This document shows, in pieces, positions 42,357 to 51,809 of a stretch of 64,000 bases of DNA. Origin of the DNA: Candidatus Onthovicinus excrementipullorum (GTDB lineage: Bacteria > Bacillota > Clostridia > Oscillospirales > Acutalibacteraceae); contig DVHG01000003.1 in the NCBI GenBank assembly GCA_018712345.1, forward strand, positions 1 to 64,000, given 5' to 3'. Position 1 is the stretch's first letter. Each line of letters opens with the position of its first letter. Made by a program: the position numbers and the translations under genes. The notes beneath the pieces were generated by a model that was not told where the DNA came from, searched no databases, and worked only from the letters and a program-made list of their open reading frames with translations.

Positions 42357-43904
42357 TTGAAAGAGTTCCGAATTACATCCTCCACTCCGGTGAAGCCGAA
42401 CGACCGCTACTGGCAGTTTTGTGTCGGTAGCTGCCATGCAGCGCTCGCCCTGCGGGCGGACTATCAGCAGCAGCTCAAGCGAGTTCATGATGAACTCGGT
42501 TTTAAGCGGGTGCGGTTCCACGGCCTGTTTGACGACGATATGCACATTATCACTACGCTCAAAAGCTTCATGGGGTATATTCCCGGTTCAGCTAAAATTA
42601 AAACGCAGTCTTTCTACCATGTGGCGCTGGTGTATGATGCTCTGCTCGATATGGGGATCAAGCCGTTTGTGGAGCTCGGTTTTATGCCCGGGGCCATTGC
42701 CCGGGGAAAGCGCACGGTTTTCGCCTATAAAGGGAATGTCACGCCGCCGCGCGAGTATCGCCAGTGGGAGAACCTGATCCGTGATTTTATTCATTTTCTG
42801 ATTGCCCGATACGGCAAAAAGGAGGTGGAGAGCTGGTATTTTGAGGTCTGGAATGAGCCGGACCTGCGCGGCTTCTTCTGGACGGGGAGCAAGGAGGAGT
42901 ACTTCCAACTCTACAAATCCACGGTCAAAGCAATCAAATCAATTGATCCTAATATCATGGTCGGCGGTCCGGCAACCTCGCAAAACCGCTGGCTGACCGA
43001 TATGAAGAATTTCTGCGCGCGGGAAAAATTGCCGCTTGACTTTTTATCCACGCATCATTATCCCGGTGATGACGTCGGCATTCCGCTCCTGACCTGGCCG
43101 AATATTAAACGGATGCTGATGACGGCAAAGAAAAATCCCGGCCTGAATGTCACACAGACTTACCATAAGATGATGTACCGCCCGGAAATCCTGCCGCTGA
43201 TTAAAAAGGATTCCATGTACAATCAGGCGCTGCAGGCCCGGAAGGATGCGGGTGATACACCGCTCTTCTACACGGAGTGGAATGTAAACCCCACCTGTAC
43301 GGCACCCGCACACGATACCACACAATCCTCCTGCTACATCATCAAACACATGATGGAGAGCCAGTATATCATGGACGGCGCCTCGTTCTGGTGCTTTTCA
43401 GATATCTTTGAGGAGAGTACCTTTTTCCCGCAGCCATTCACGGGCTCCTTCGGCCTGATGAACATCTACGGTATCCCAAAACCAAGCTTTTGGGCGTTCT
43501 ACCTGCTCAACAAGCTGGGGGATGAGCGGCTTGATCTGCCGACTACGCACGAGGATATTGAGCTGGCGGCATTTCGTTCAGCCGACGCCATGCAGATCTT
43601 GGTTTACCGCCAGCAGTACACACCGGAGAAGCGTGGGAAGCAGGAGGTAACTATCGCCGTTGAGGATTCGCGCACGGTCAAGGCCGTCAAGCGCCTGCGC
43701 ATTGATGCCGAGAGCGGTAATCCAATCGATATTTGGCGGGCTATGGGCGCACCGGAAACGTTGTCCCGGCGCCAGGTTGCAGAGATTCAGGAAAAGTCGC
43801 GCCCAGTGGAGGAGACGGTTCCCTTTGAGCAGCAGGATGGGCAGATTACGCTGCGCACGGCACTTGATTCCAACGATACGCATTTACTGATGATTGAATT
43901 TTAG
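42357..43904 (+). CDS. Glycoside hydrolase family 39 protein (beta-xylosidase-like)
   Basis: 515 residues. The TIM barrel shows WYFEVWNEPDLRGF (acid/base Glu in WNEP) and TPLFYTEWNVNP (nucleophile Glu), the GH39 clan A signature; the end forms a beta domain. GH39 enzymes are mainly beta-xylosidases, also alpha-iduronidases. No signal peptide, so it cuts imported oligosaccharides. The start is TTG at 42357 (AGGAG 10 bases upstream); an ATG at 42348 is too close to that site and one at 42336 has none. First gene of the operon. Confidence 0.85.
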   Translation: MKEFRITSSTPVKPNDRYWQFCVGSCHAALALRADYQQQLKRVHDELGFKRVRFHGLFDDDMHIITTLKSFMGYIPGSAKIKTQSFYHVALVYDALLDMGIKPFVELGFMPGAIARGKRTVFAYKGNVTPPREYRQWENLIRDFIHFLIARYGKKEVESWYFEVWNEPDLRGFFWTGSKEEYFQLYKSTVKAIKSIDPNIMVGGPATSQNRWLTDMKNFCAREKLPLDFLSTHHYPGDDVGIPLLTWPNIKRMLMTAKKNPGLNVTQTYHKMMYRPEILPLIKKDSMYNQALQARKDAGDTPLFYTEWNVNPTCTAPAHDTTQSSCYIIKHMMESQYIMDGASFWCFSDIFEESTFFPQPFTGSFGLMNIYGIPKPSFWAFYLLNKLGDERLDLPTTHEDIELAAFRSADAMQILVYRQQYTPEKRGKQEVTIAVEDSRTVKAVKRLRIDAESGNPIDIWRAMGAPETLSRRQVAEIQEKSRPVEETVPFEQQDGQITLRTALDSNDTHLLMIEF

Positions 43905-43915
43905 GAGGAATGAAC

Positions 43916-45412
43916 GTGAAGCTACCTGTTATCCCGTATCCGCAGCAGGTCAAGGCGCTGGAGGGGAGCTATACATTCCCGGAGAGCGGCCCGCAGATCC
44001 GCCGGGAGACCGTTCATGAGCTGGCGGAGGAGGCGTACAAGCTCACCATTAGTCCCGAGGGGATTTTAATTCAGTCGGCCTCCGAGTCGGGTTTCCTGAA
44101 TGCCGGGCGGACACTGCGTCAGATCATCCGCCATACGCCGAACCGCACGCTGCCGTGCTGCGTGATTCAGGACTTTCCACGCTACAGCCACCGCGGTTTC
44201 ATGCTCGACTGTGTGCGCCACTTTTTCACAGTTGCGGAAATTAAAAAATTGATCGATGCCATGGCAATGTTCAAGATGAACGTGTTTCACTGGCATCTGA
44301 CGGACGACCAGGGCTGGCGTATCCAGATTGACCGTTATCCGCTCCTGACGGGGATCGGCTCCAAACGTCCGTATTCTGATTTTGGTCGGGATTATGAGCC
44401 GGGCGAGTACGGCGGATTCTACACCAAGGACGATATCCGCGAGATCGTTGCATACTGTACGGCGCGCTGTATCGAAGTGATTCCGGAAATCGAGTTTCCG
44501 GGCCATGCAACATCCATTTTGGCGGCCTATCCGGAACTCTCCTGTGACGGCCATCCGGTCCAGGTCTCCACGCGCGGCGGCGTACATACCAATACCATCT
44601 GTGTCAGCAGTGAAAAGACGATGGAATTTGTCCAAAATGTCCTGACGGAGGTCGCCGGGCTTTTCCCGGGAAAACGCATCCACTTGGGCGGAGATGAGGC
44701 GCCGAAAGACCACTGGATGAACTGTCCGCACTGTCAGGCCTATATGGAGGAGCACGGGCTGAAAAATGCGTTGGAGCTGCAGTGCGATTTTACAAACCGG
44801 GTGGCAGAATTTTTAAAGCAGTTTGGCAAGACGGCTGTGGTCTGGAGCGACTCCATCAAAGGACACAATCTTTCCCCGGAGGTAACTTCCCAGTACTGGG
44901 TGGGTGATATCAATCTCACCACCGAGCACCTCAATAAGGGTGGAAAGACTATCATGTCTACCTGCGGTGTGTTTTATCTGGATATGAGCTACGGCCAGAC
45001 GGCTGTGTCCACGACTTATAACCGATTCACCTTGCCGCCGGATGTTTTGCCGGAGTGCGAGGCGGGGGTTCTCGGCATTGAAACGCCGCTCTGGACGGAG
45101 TTTATTCAGAATTTTGAGCGGCTGGCATTTCAGGCTTTCCCACGTGCTGCGGCTGCGGCGGAGCGCGCATGGAGTTCAGCGGAGATCAGCAATGTGGATG
45201 ATTTTAAGGCGCGGTTCAAACTGCTGTACACCGATTTGATGGAAATTGGCGTTACCCCGGCGCCCGAAAAGCTGTGGGATATGTCCAAACCCAAACGGAT
45301 CTGGGACGCGCTCAAATATTGGCATCACGCGATGACGCGCGATGATATTCAAAAATTTATTGCGCAGATGAAACGTGAGAGAAAGGAAGTTGAATATGAA
45401 AAACAGAGTTAA
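43916..45412 (+). CDS. Glycoside hydrolase family 20 beta-N-acetylhexosaminidase
   Basis: 498 residues. After a short N-terminal GH20b domain, the catalytic barrel contains FHWHLTDDQGWRIQI, VIPEIEFPGHATSIL and IHLGGDEAPKDHW with the Asp-Glu pair (stabiliser and acid/base). It removes terminal GlcNAc or GalNAc, as from mucin or chitin oligomers, in the cytoplasm (no signal peptide). The GTG at 43916 is 8 bases after AGGAGG; an ATG at 43910 is only 2 bases from it. Eleven bases after GH39. Confidence 0.92.
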   Translation: MKLPVIPYPQQVKALEGSYTFPESGPQIRRETVHELAEEAYKLTISPEGILIQSASESGFLNAGRTLRQIIRHTPNRTLPCCVIQDFPRYSHRGFMLDCVRHFFTVAEIKKLIDAMAMFKMNVFHWHLTDDQGWRIQIDRYPLLTGIGSKRPYSDFGRDYEPGEYGGFYTKDDIREIVAYCTARCIEVIPEIEFPGHATSILAAYPELSCDGHPVQVSTRGGVHTNTICVSSEKTMEFVQNVLTEVAGLFPGKRIHLGGDEAPKDHWMNCPHCQAYMEEHGLKNALELQCDFTNRVAEFLKQFGKTAVVWSDSIKGHNLSPEVTSQYWVGDINLTTEHLNKGGKTIMSTCGVFYLDMSYGQTAVSTTYNRFTLPPDVLPECEAGVLGIETPLWTEFIQNFERLAFQAFPRAAAAAERAWSSAEISNVDDFKARFKLLYTDLMEIGVTPAPEKLWDMSKPKRIWDALKYWHHAMTRDDIQKFIAQMKRERKEVEYEKQS

Positions 45413-46811
45413 AACGCCAAAAGTCAAGAGTCAGGTCCGGCCGATTGAGAAGGTTTCCTATGGAATATACTTCTTTGGCCAGGGGATTATTTTTACCATT
45501 GTTTCCCAGTACCTGATGCTGTATTATACAGATTATATTTTCATCTCGCCCGCAATCGTGACCGCAATTATGTTCGGCGGAAAAATCTGGGACGCCGTCA
45601 ACGATATGATCTTCGGCATGATCGTGGACAAGGTCAAGTTTAAAAGCGGAAATCGGTTTTTGCCCTGGATTCGTGTGTCCACGTTTTTAATTCCAATCAG
45701 TACGGTTCTGCTGTTTGTTCTCAATAAGGATATGGATATGTGGCTGCGTGTTACACTTGCGGTCATCACCTATCTGGTTTGGGACAGCGCCTATACCATC
45801 TGCGATGCGCCAATCTACGCGCTGAATACCGCCATGACGCAGAATGTCAAGGAGCGCGGTACGATCATGACCTTCTCCGGCATGGGCGGTGCGGTGGCCA
45901 CGGCGCTGACAACGATTGTGTTTGTCCCGTACTTTGATGCACACGGCTTCCTGAATACCAGCGTTCTGATCGCTGTGATCGGCTTTGCCACGATGGTCTG
46001 GATCGGAATCTTTGGGAAAGAGCGCTACCATGCAACGGATGTTCATCAGGAGCAGAGCGCTTCACTGCGGGATACATGGATTTATCTCAAGGGCAATAAG
46101 TATCTGCTGTATTTTTACGCCTACCGCATTATCTCCGGTTCCATTGCGGTCTCCATGCTCTCCTACATGTCGATCTACTGTCTGGGCGGCGTGGAATATA
46201 CGTCCAAGATCACTTTGATTTCCATTCCGCTGATCGGCGCTCTGTACCTGCTCTCTCCGTTCATTTTGAAAAAGTTTAACAAGATCTATATCTATCGGTT
46301 CTGCGTGATCGGGGAAATGGTGATGAATGTTGTCACCTGGCTGCTTGGATACGAGAATAAGATGCTCACCATGATTATGTGCGCCCTGATCCTCGCATTT
46401 GCCATCCTTCCACTGATGCTCAACGGCGTTATGCCGGCGGATGGTATTGAGTATGGCACCTACAAAACCGGCAAGCGTAAAGAGGGAATCACGTTTGCCA
46501 TCCAGACCTTTGCCAACAAGTTTACCGCCGCTATCGCAACCGGGCTCAGCGGGCTCGTGCTGACCTTTCTGAATTTCGAGGCCGAATCCTATCAGGTGAA
46601 TGGTGAAGTAGTGCTGAGCCTGGTGCCGCAGTCCGTGATCGATGGGATCTGGAATGCGAATTTCCTGATCCCGATGATTGGTAAGCTGATTGCAATCGGA
46701 TTCCTGTTTGCTTACAATTTGAAGGATAAGGACGTCCAGATCATGTCCGATGTCAACGCTGGCAAGCTCACCCGTGAAGAGGCGGAGACAATGCTCTCCC
46801 GTAAGTATTAA
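45396..46811 (+). CDS. GPH-family (MFS) glycoside/sugar symporter
   Basis: 471 residues, twelve membrane helices. VSYGIYFFGQGIIFTIVSQY, GGKIWDAVNDMIFGMIVDKV (the MFS DxxxDP-like helix 2-3 region) and VMPADGIEYGTYKTGKRKEG are typical of the glycoside-pentoside-hexuronide cation symporters (MelB/XynB group). It likely imports the glycosides cut by the flanking enzymes. The start at ATG 45396 lies within the last 17 bases of GH20; AAGGAAG precedes it. Confidence 0.9.
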   Translation: MKNRVKTPKVKSQVRPIEKVSYGIYFFGQGIIFTIVSQYLMLYYTDYIFISPAIVTAIMFGGKIWDAVNDMIFGMIVDKVKFKSGNRFLPWIRVSTFLIPISTVLLFVLNKDMDMWLRVTLAVITYLVWDSAYTICDAPIYALNTAMTQNVKERGTIMTFSGMGGAVATALTTIVFVPYFDAHGFLNTSVLIAVIGFATMVWIGIFGKERYHATDVHQEQSASLRDTWIYLKGNKYLLYFYAYRIISGSIAVSMLSYMSIYCLGGVEYTSKITLISIPLIGALYLLSPFILKKFNKIYIYRFCVIGEMVMNVVTWLLGYENKMLTMIMCALILAFAILPLMLNGVMPADGIEYGTYKTGKRKEGITFAIQTFANKFTAAIATGLSGLVLTFLNFEAESYQVNGEVVLSLVPQSVIDGIWNANFLIPMIGKLIAIGFLFAYNLKDKDVQIMSDVNAGKLTREEAETMLSRKY

Positions 46812-46828
46812 TCAAAGGCAGTGGTAAA

Positions 46829-49228
46829 ATGAATATCAGAGAAATTGTAAAGCAGATGACACTGCAGGAAAAGGCAGATATGCTCACCGGTGAGGGGACC
46901 TGGTACGTCAAGAATGCGCCGCGCCTTGGGATTGAACCGATGATGATGAGTGACGGCCCGCACGGCCTGCGCAAACAGGAGGCGAAGGGGGATAACCTGG
47001 GGATCTACGACAGTATTGTATCCGTTTGCTTCCCCAGCGCTTCCGCCATGGCCTGCTCCTTTGACCGGAAAGCGTTTGCAAAACTGGGCGAGACTCTCGG
47101 CAATGAGTGTGCGGCGGAACATGTGGCCGTCCTGCTCGGCCCCGGGATCAATATGAAACGCTCGCCGCTATGCGGCCGGAACTTTGAATACCTTTCTGAG
47201 GACCCGTTCCTCGCTGGGGAATTGGCCGCCGAATACGTCGCCGGCGTTCAGAGCAAGGGCGTTGGGACCAGCGTCAAGCACTTTGCGGCCAACAATCAGG
47301 AGTATAAGCGGATGCTGATTTCCTCCGTTGTGGATGAGCGCACGCTGCATGAGATCTATCTGGCCGCCTTTGAGATCGTGGTCAAAAAGGCCAGACCCTG
47401 GACGGTTATGGCCTCCTACAATAAGATCAATGGCACTTACGCCACGGAGAACGGATGGCTGCTGAACCACGTCCTGCGGGAGGAGTGGGGGTATGACGGC
47501 TTCGTTGTGACGGACTGGGGGGCCAGCAACGACCGCATTGAGGGACTCAAGGCCGGCAACGACCTTGAGATGCCCACGAGTCTGGACTATAACACGGTCA
47601 AAATTGTTGCGGCTGTGGAGAACGGGACGCTTGATGAAGCGGTGGTGGATCAGGCCGTGGAGCGCATTCTGAATATTGCCGTCCGCCACCAGGAGCAGGT
47701 GGTCAAAGATGCCGTATATGACCGTGCGGCGGATCATGCCGTGGCCAGGGAACTGGCCGAAAACTGCATGGTCCTCCTAAAAAATGACGCAGATATTCTC
47801 CCGCTGAAAAAGTCTGCTAAGATTGCTTTTATCGGTGAGTTTGCCGCCAAGCCCCGGTATCAGGGCGGGGGTAGCTCCCATATCAACGCCTATCAGGTCG
47901 TCAGCGCTGTGGATGCCGCCAAGGGTGCCGGAATCGACGTCACCTATGCACAGGGATACAGGATCGGGGATCAATTCCCGGATCGCGAACTGACGGCGCA
48001 GGCCGTACAGGCGGCCAAAGAGGCGGAAGCGGCCATCGTATTTATCGGCCTGACAGACCTTGAGGAATCTGAGGGATATGATCGGAAATCCCTCGACCTG
48101 CCGTCCGTTCACAATGCCATTGTCACAGCAGTGTCAGCCGTGCAGCCCAATACAGTTGTCGTCCTGCACGCCGGGGCGCCGGTCGTGATGCCATGGCTGA
48201 AAAATGTTTCAGGCGTTTTATGCGCTTATCTGGGCGGTGAGGCGTGCGGCGAGGCCGTTGTCGATCTTCTCTTTGGCGACTGTACCCCCAGCGGAAAGCT
48301 GGCCGAGACCTATCCGCTTTCCCTCGAGGATACGCCCACGGCCAATTATTTCCCGGGCAACACAAGGACGGTCGAGTATCGCGAAGGGCCGTTCATTGGC
48401 TACCGGTATTACGATACCGCGCAGAAGGATGTTCTGTTTGAATTTGGATACGGGCTTTCCTATACAACTTTTGAATACGCCAATCTCACCGTTGATAAAA
48501 AAGAAATAACTGCCGGGCAGCCGCTGACTGTCAGCCTTGACGTGACCAATACCGGAAAGCGAGACGGCGCCGAGATCGTACAGATCTATGTCCAGCCGCC
48601 GCAGGGGAAGGTTTTCCACCCAGTCAGGGTGCTGCGGGGGTTTGAAAAAGTATTTCTCCGTGCGGGGGAAACGGTTCATGTTTCGATTGAGCTGTCTCCA
48701 CGTTCCTTTGAATATTACCATGTAGGGAAGCATTGCTGGTGTGCGGAACCGGGCATCTATCAGATCCATGCGGCTGCCTCCAGCCGGGATATCCGCCTGA
48801 GCACAGAAATTTCTCTTACAGGGGAGGGGGAGCAGTCCCCCTATGAGGCCGCACAGATGCCCTCCTATTTCAGTGGGAAGATCACGGCAGTACCGGACGG
48901 CGAATTTAAAGCGCTGCTGGGCCATGAAATCCCGTCAGGTGAGCTGCCGGATAATTACCGGTTCACGGTAAACGACTGCCTCTACGACGCACGGCACACC
49001 AAATGGGGCAGGCGTCTGATGAAGGTTGCGGAAAAAATCTGCGGTGAGAAGTACGCCGTCCTGCTGGAGGCGGTTATCACCGCGCCGATCCGCGGGATTA
49101 TATCCATAGCACCGGGAAAAATCGGGCCAGAGGATGCACAGGCGATCGTGGACCTGATGAATAGTGATCACCAAATGCGCGCCCTTGGCCGCCTGCTCCG
49201 AACGTTCAAGGGGATCAAATCAAAATAA
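46829..49228 (+). CDS. Glycoside hydrolase family 3 beta-glycosidase
   Basis: 799 residues. N-terminal barrel with MSDGPHGLRK, GPGINMKRSPLCGRNFEYLSED split by its loop, SVKHFAANNQE and the nucleophile Asp in FVVTDWGASNDR; the second alpha/beta domain has YQGGGSSHINAYQV, and a fibronectin III-like domain follows (VSLDVTNTGKRDGAEIVQIY). Normal for a cytoplasmic beta-glucosidase/xylosidase. About 120 residues at the end are an extra helical region of unknown role. AAAGGC precedes the ATG. Last gene of the operon. Confidence 0.9.
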   Translation: MNIREIVKQMTLQEKADMLTGEGTWYVKNAPRLGIEPMMMSDGPHGLRKQEAKGDNLGIYDSIVSVCFPSASAMACSFDRKAFAKLGETLGNECAAEHVAVLLGPGINMKRSPLCGRNFEYLSEDPFLAGELAAEYVAGVQSKGVGTSVKHFAANNQEYKRMLISSVVDERTLHEIYLAAFEIVVKKARPWTVMASYNKINGTYATENGWLLNHVLREEWGYDGFVVTDWGASNDRIEGLKAGNDLEMPTSLDYNTVKIVAAVENGTLDEAVVDQAVERILNIAVRHQEQVVKDAVYDRAADHAVARELAENCMVLLKNDADILPLKKSAKIAFIGEFAAKPRYQGGGSSHINAYQVVSAVDAAKGAGIDVTYAQGYRIGDQFPDRELTAQAVQAAKEAEAAIVFIGLTDLEESEGYDRKSLDLPSVHNAIVTAVSAVQPNTVVVLHAGAPVVMPWLKNVSGVLCAYLGGEACGEAVVDLLFGDCTPSGKLAETYPLSLEDTPTANYFPGNTRTVEYREGPFIGYRYYDTAQKDVLFEFGYGLSYTTFEYANLTVDKKEITAGQPLTVSLDVTNTGKRDGAEIVQIYVQPPQGKVFHPVRVLRGFEKVFLRAGETVHVSIELSPRSFEYYHVGKHCWCAEPGIYQIHAAASSRDIRLSTEISLTGEGEQSPYEAAQMPSYFSGKITAVPDGEFKALLGHEIPSGELPDNYRFTVNDCLYDARHTKWGRRLMKVAEKICGEKYAVLLEAVITAPIRGIISIAPGKIGPEDAQAIVDLMNSDHQMRALGRLLRTFKGIKSK

Positions 49229-49241
49229 AGAGATACACTGA

Positions 49242-49279
49242 AACAGCCCCTTCCCATATATGCTTGGGATGGGGCTGTT
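49242..49279 (+). terminator. Hairpin ending the glycan operon
   Basis: AACAGCCCC/GGGGCTGTT outer stem with inner TCCCA/TGGGA. The T-tract afterwards is weak (AACTG), so efficiency is uncertain. Confidence 0.6.
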
Positions 49280-49300
49280 AACTGCTGATCCGTGCTTCTA

Positions 49301-49329
49301 TTGCCATTCCGGTTTGGTTGAGCTATAAT
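49301..49329 (+). promoter_or_regulatory. Promoter of the deacylase gene
   Basis: TTGCCA (49301-49306) and TATAAT (49324-49329) with a 17-base spacer; the transcript starts near 49336, supporting the ATG at 49366. Confidence 0.75.
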
Positions 49330-49365
49330 AAATCCATTAAAGATGGAACAGCCGGAGGGAAAAAC

Positions 49366-49908
49366 ATGTACATAGATACCCAGCTTTATACACACGCGCC
49401 CGCGCCGGAGGGGCGGGAGGAACGGGAAATGCGTGTCTATCAGTTTTTAGACGCACGCTCCATCCCGTACCGCCGCCTGGACCATGAGACGGCCGATACA
49501 ATGGAAAAGTGTGCGGAGATTGAAAAGGTGCTCGGCGCGCCGATCTGCAAAAATCTCTTTCTCTGCAACCGGCAGCAGACGAAGTTCTATCTGCTGTGCA
49601 TGCCCGGGGACAAGCCCTTTAAGACGAAAGATCTCTCCGCGCAGATCGGGAGCGCACGTCTGTCCTTTGCCGGGGCGGAGCACATGCTGAAATATCTGGA
49701 TATCAAGCCCGGCGCGGTCAGTGTACTGGGGTTGATGAACGATACAGATCATCAGGTAAAGCTGCTGATTGATGAAGATTTAAAGGGTGAGGTGGACTTT
49801 GCCTGCCATCCGTGCGTTTGCACGTCTACACTGCTGATTCGGACAGAGGATTTGCTGCATCGTTTTTTGCCGGCGACAGGCCATGAGCCGCAGTACGTGA
49901 AGCTGTAA
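49366..49908 (+). CDS. YbaK/ProX-type aminoacyl-tRNA deacylase
   Basis: 180 residues. The fold is that of the bacterial Cys/Ala-tRNA editing domain: ETADTMEKC, ICKNLFLCNRQQTKFYLLCM, the Lys-rich KPFKTKDLSAQIGSARLSFA and a GAVSVLGLMND stretch. It hydrolyses mischarged Ala- or Cys-tRNA(Pro) in trans. This is the ProX (INS-like) subtype; which tRNA it edits is not shown. GGAGGG precedes ATG 49366. Confidence 0.88.
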   Translation: MYIDTQLYTHAPAPEGREEREMRVYQFLDARSIPYRRLDHETADTMEKCAEIEKVLGAPICKNLFLCNRQQTKFYLLCMPGDKPFKTKDLSAQIGSARLSFAGAEHMLKYLDIKPGAVSVLGLMNDTDHQVKLLIDEDLKGEVDFACHPCVCTSTLLIRTEDLLHRFLPATGHEPQYVKL

Positions 49909-49922
49909 TGGGTGAAAAAATG

Positions 49923-49962
49923 AGCGGGGTGCGATCATTCGGTTGCACCCCGCTGTTGCTAT
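49923..49962. terminator. Bidirectional terminator, deacylase / ABC exporter
   Basis: Stem AGCGGGGTGC/GCACCCCGCT with loop GATCATTCGGTT; T-run on the plus strand just after. Confidence 0.8.
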
Positions 49963-49964
49963 TT

Positions 49965-51809
49965 TTATGAGAGCTCAAACATTCCCTGATAGAGCTGGTA
50001 ATAAACGCCCTTTTGCCGAAGCAGATCGTCGTGGTCGCCGCGCTCAATGATTTTTCCGTGATCTAAAACCATAATGGCGTTGGCGTTGCGCACCGTGGAG
50101 AGCCGGTGGGCGATAACAAACACGGTGCGGCCCTCCATCAGCTGATCCATGCCTTTTTCAATGATGGCCTCCGTGCGGGTGTCGATGCTGGAGGTTGCCT
50201 CATCCAGAATCAGGACCGGGGGATCGGCGACCGCCGCGCGGGCGATGGCCAGCAGCTGACGCTGCCCCTGAGAAAGATTTGCACCGTCCGCGGTGATCAT
50301 CGTCTGGTATCCCTTGGGCAGACGGCGGATGAAGGAGTCCGCATTGGCGACTCTGGCGGCGTGCTCAATCTCCTCCTGCGTGGCGTCCAGCTTGCCGAAC
50401 CGAATATTGTCGGCGATTGTCCCGGTGAACAGGTGTGTGTCCTGCAGGACGATGCCCAGCGAGCGGCGCAGGTCGTCTTTTTTGATGTCCCGCACATCGA
50501 TCCCGTCATAGATTACGCGGCCGCCCTGCACGTCATAGAACCGGTTGATCAGATTGGTAATCGTCGTCTTCCCCGCGCCGGTGGAGCCGACAAAGGCGAT
50601 CTTCTGCCCCGGCTTGGCGTAGAGGGAGACATCTTTTAAAATAGGATGACCGTCCTCATAGCCAAAATCGACCTGTTCAAACCGGACGTCACCGCGAAGG
50701 GGCGTTAAACTGCCAGATTTTTCATCCAGCCAGGCCCACTTTCCCGTCTTCTGCGTACAGGGAACCAAATTCCCATCCTTTTCGCGTACATTGACCAGCC
50801 GGATCGTTCCGTCGTCGGTCTCGGGCTGCTCCCGCATCGTCTCAAAGACGCGCTCCGCACCGGCAAGTGCGGCCAACAGAAAGTTGCTCTGCTGGGTAAA
50901 CTGGTTAATCGGCATGGCCGCCTGACGGACAAATACCAGATAGCTGGCCAGACTTCCGACGTCTGTCGTACCGCCGATGGCCATCAGTCCGCCCAGGACC
51001 GCAACCACGGCGTAGTTGATGTAAGAGATGCTGACAACGGCGGGGATCATGGTAGCGGCATAGCTCTGTGCACCGGTTCCGGCCCGCTGCAAGCGTGTGT
51101 TTTTTTCATGAAAGGCCTCTATATTTTCTGCCTCGTGGTTAAATACCTTGACCACCTTTTGACCGTTCACCATCTCCTCGATATAGCCGTCCAGCTCGCC
51201 CAGCGCCTTTTGCTGCTGGGAGAAATACATTTTGCTCCGCTTGCCACTGAAGCGGATATATAAAAACATCGCCAGATACCCCAGCACCACCAGGAGTGAG
51301 AGCCGCCAGTTAAGAACAAAGAGCAGGACCAGCGTCCCGACGATCTGGATAAAGCTCTGAATGATCATGGCAAAGCTGTTGTTGAGTGCGTCGGCAATGG
51401 TATCCACATCATTGGTGAAGAGGCTCATGATGTCCCCGTGCCGGTGCGAGTCGAAATAGTGTAGGGGCAGCTTTTGCAGGTGATTGAACAGGTCGCGCCG
51501 AATATCCAGCAGAACCTTTTGGGCGGCCTTGACCATGACCTGTGTATAGCCGTATGCACACAGCGCCCCTGTCAGATAGATTGCTGCGGTGACGGCGACA
51601 CCGAGAATCAGCACTTTGATATCCCCGGAGGCGAGATTGTTGACAACAGGGCGGATCATATATGTACCGAGCAGATTGCTGGCCGCGCTGATCGTGACCA
51701 GAACGGCAACGGCCAGCAGCAAAAATTTGTGCCGTCCCATGTACCGGAGGAGGGAGAGGACCGTGAATTTTAAATTTTTGGGGCGTTTACCGCTCATTGG
51801 ACGTGCCAT
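49965..51809 (-). CDS. ABC exporter half-transporter, catalytically complete NBD
   Basis: 614 residues: six membrane helices (about 20-330), then an ATPase domain with Walker A VGSTGAGKTTIT, Q-loop IVLQDTHLFTG, signature LSQGQRQ, Walker B LILDEATSSID with the catalytic Glu, and the His switch VIAHRLSTV. It forms a heterodimer with the next gene upstream, whose site is degenerate. Such TM287/288-like pumps export drugs, peptides or lipids. Starts inside the 3' end of its partner (23-base overlap). Confidence 0.92.
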   Translation of the reverse strand: MARPMSGKRPKNLKFTVLSLLRYMGRHKFLLLAVAVLVTISAASNLLGTYMIRPVVNNLASGDIKVLILGVAVTAAIYLTGALCAYGYTQVMVKAAQKVLLDIRRDLFNHLQKLPLHYFDSHRHGDIMSLFTNDVDTIADALNNSFAMIIQSFIQIVGTLVLLFVLNWRLSLLVVLGYLAMFLYIRFSGKRSKMYFSQQQKALGELDGYIEEMVNGQKVVKVFNHEAENIEAFHEKNTRLQRAGTGAQSYAATMIPAVVSISYINYAVVAVLGGLMAIGGTTDVGSLASYLVFVRQAAMPINQFTQQSNFLLAALAGAERVFETMREQPETDDGTIRLVNVREKDGNLVPCTQKTGKWAWLDEKSGSLTPLRGDVRFEQVDFGYEDGHPILKDVSLYAKPGQKIAFVGSTGAGKTTITNLINRFYDVQGGRVIYDGIDVRDIKKDDLRRSLGIVLQDTHLFTGTIADNIRFGKLDATQEEIEHAARVANADSFIRRLPKGYQTMITADGANLSQGQRQLLAIARAAVADPPVLILDEATSSIDTRTEAIIEKGMDQLMEGRTVFVIAHRLSTVRNANAIMVLDHGKIIERGDHDDLLRQKGVYYQLYQGMFELS

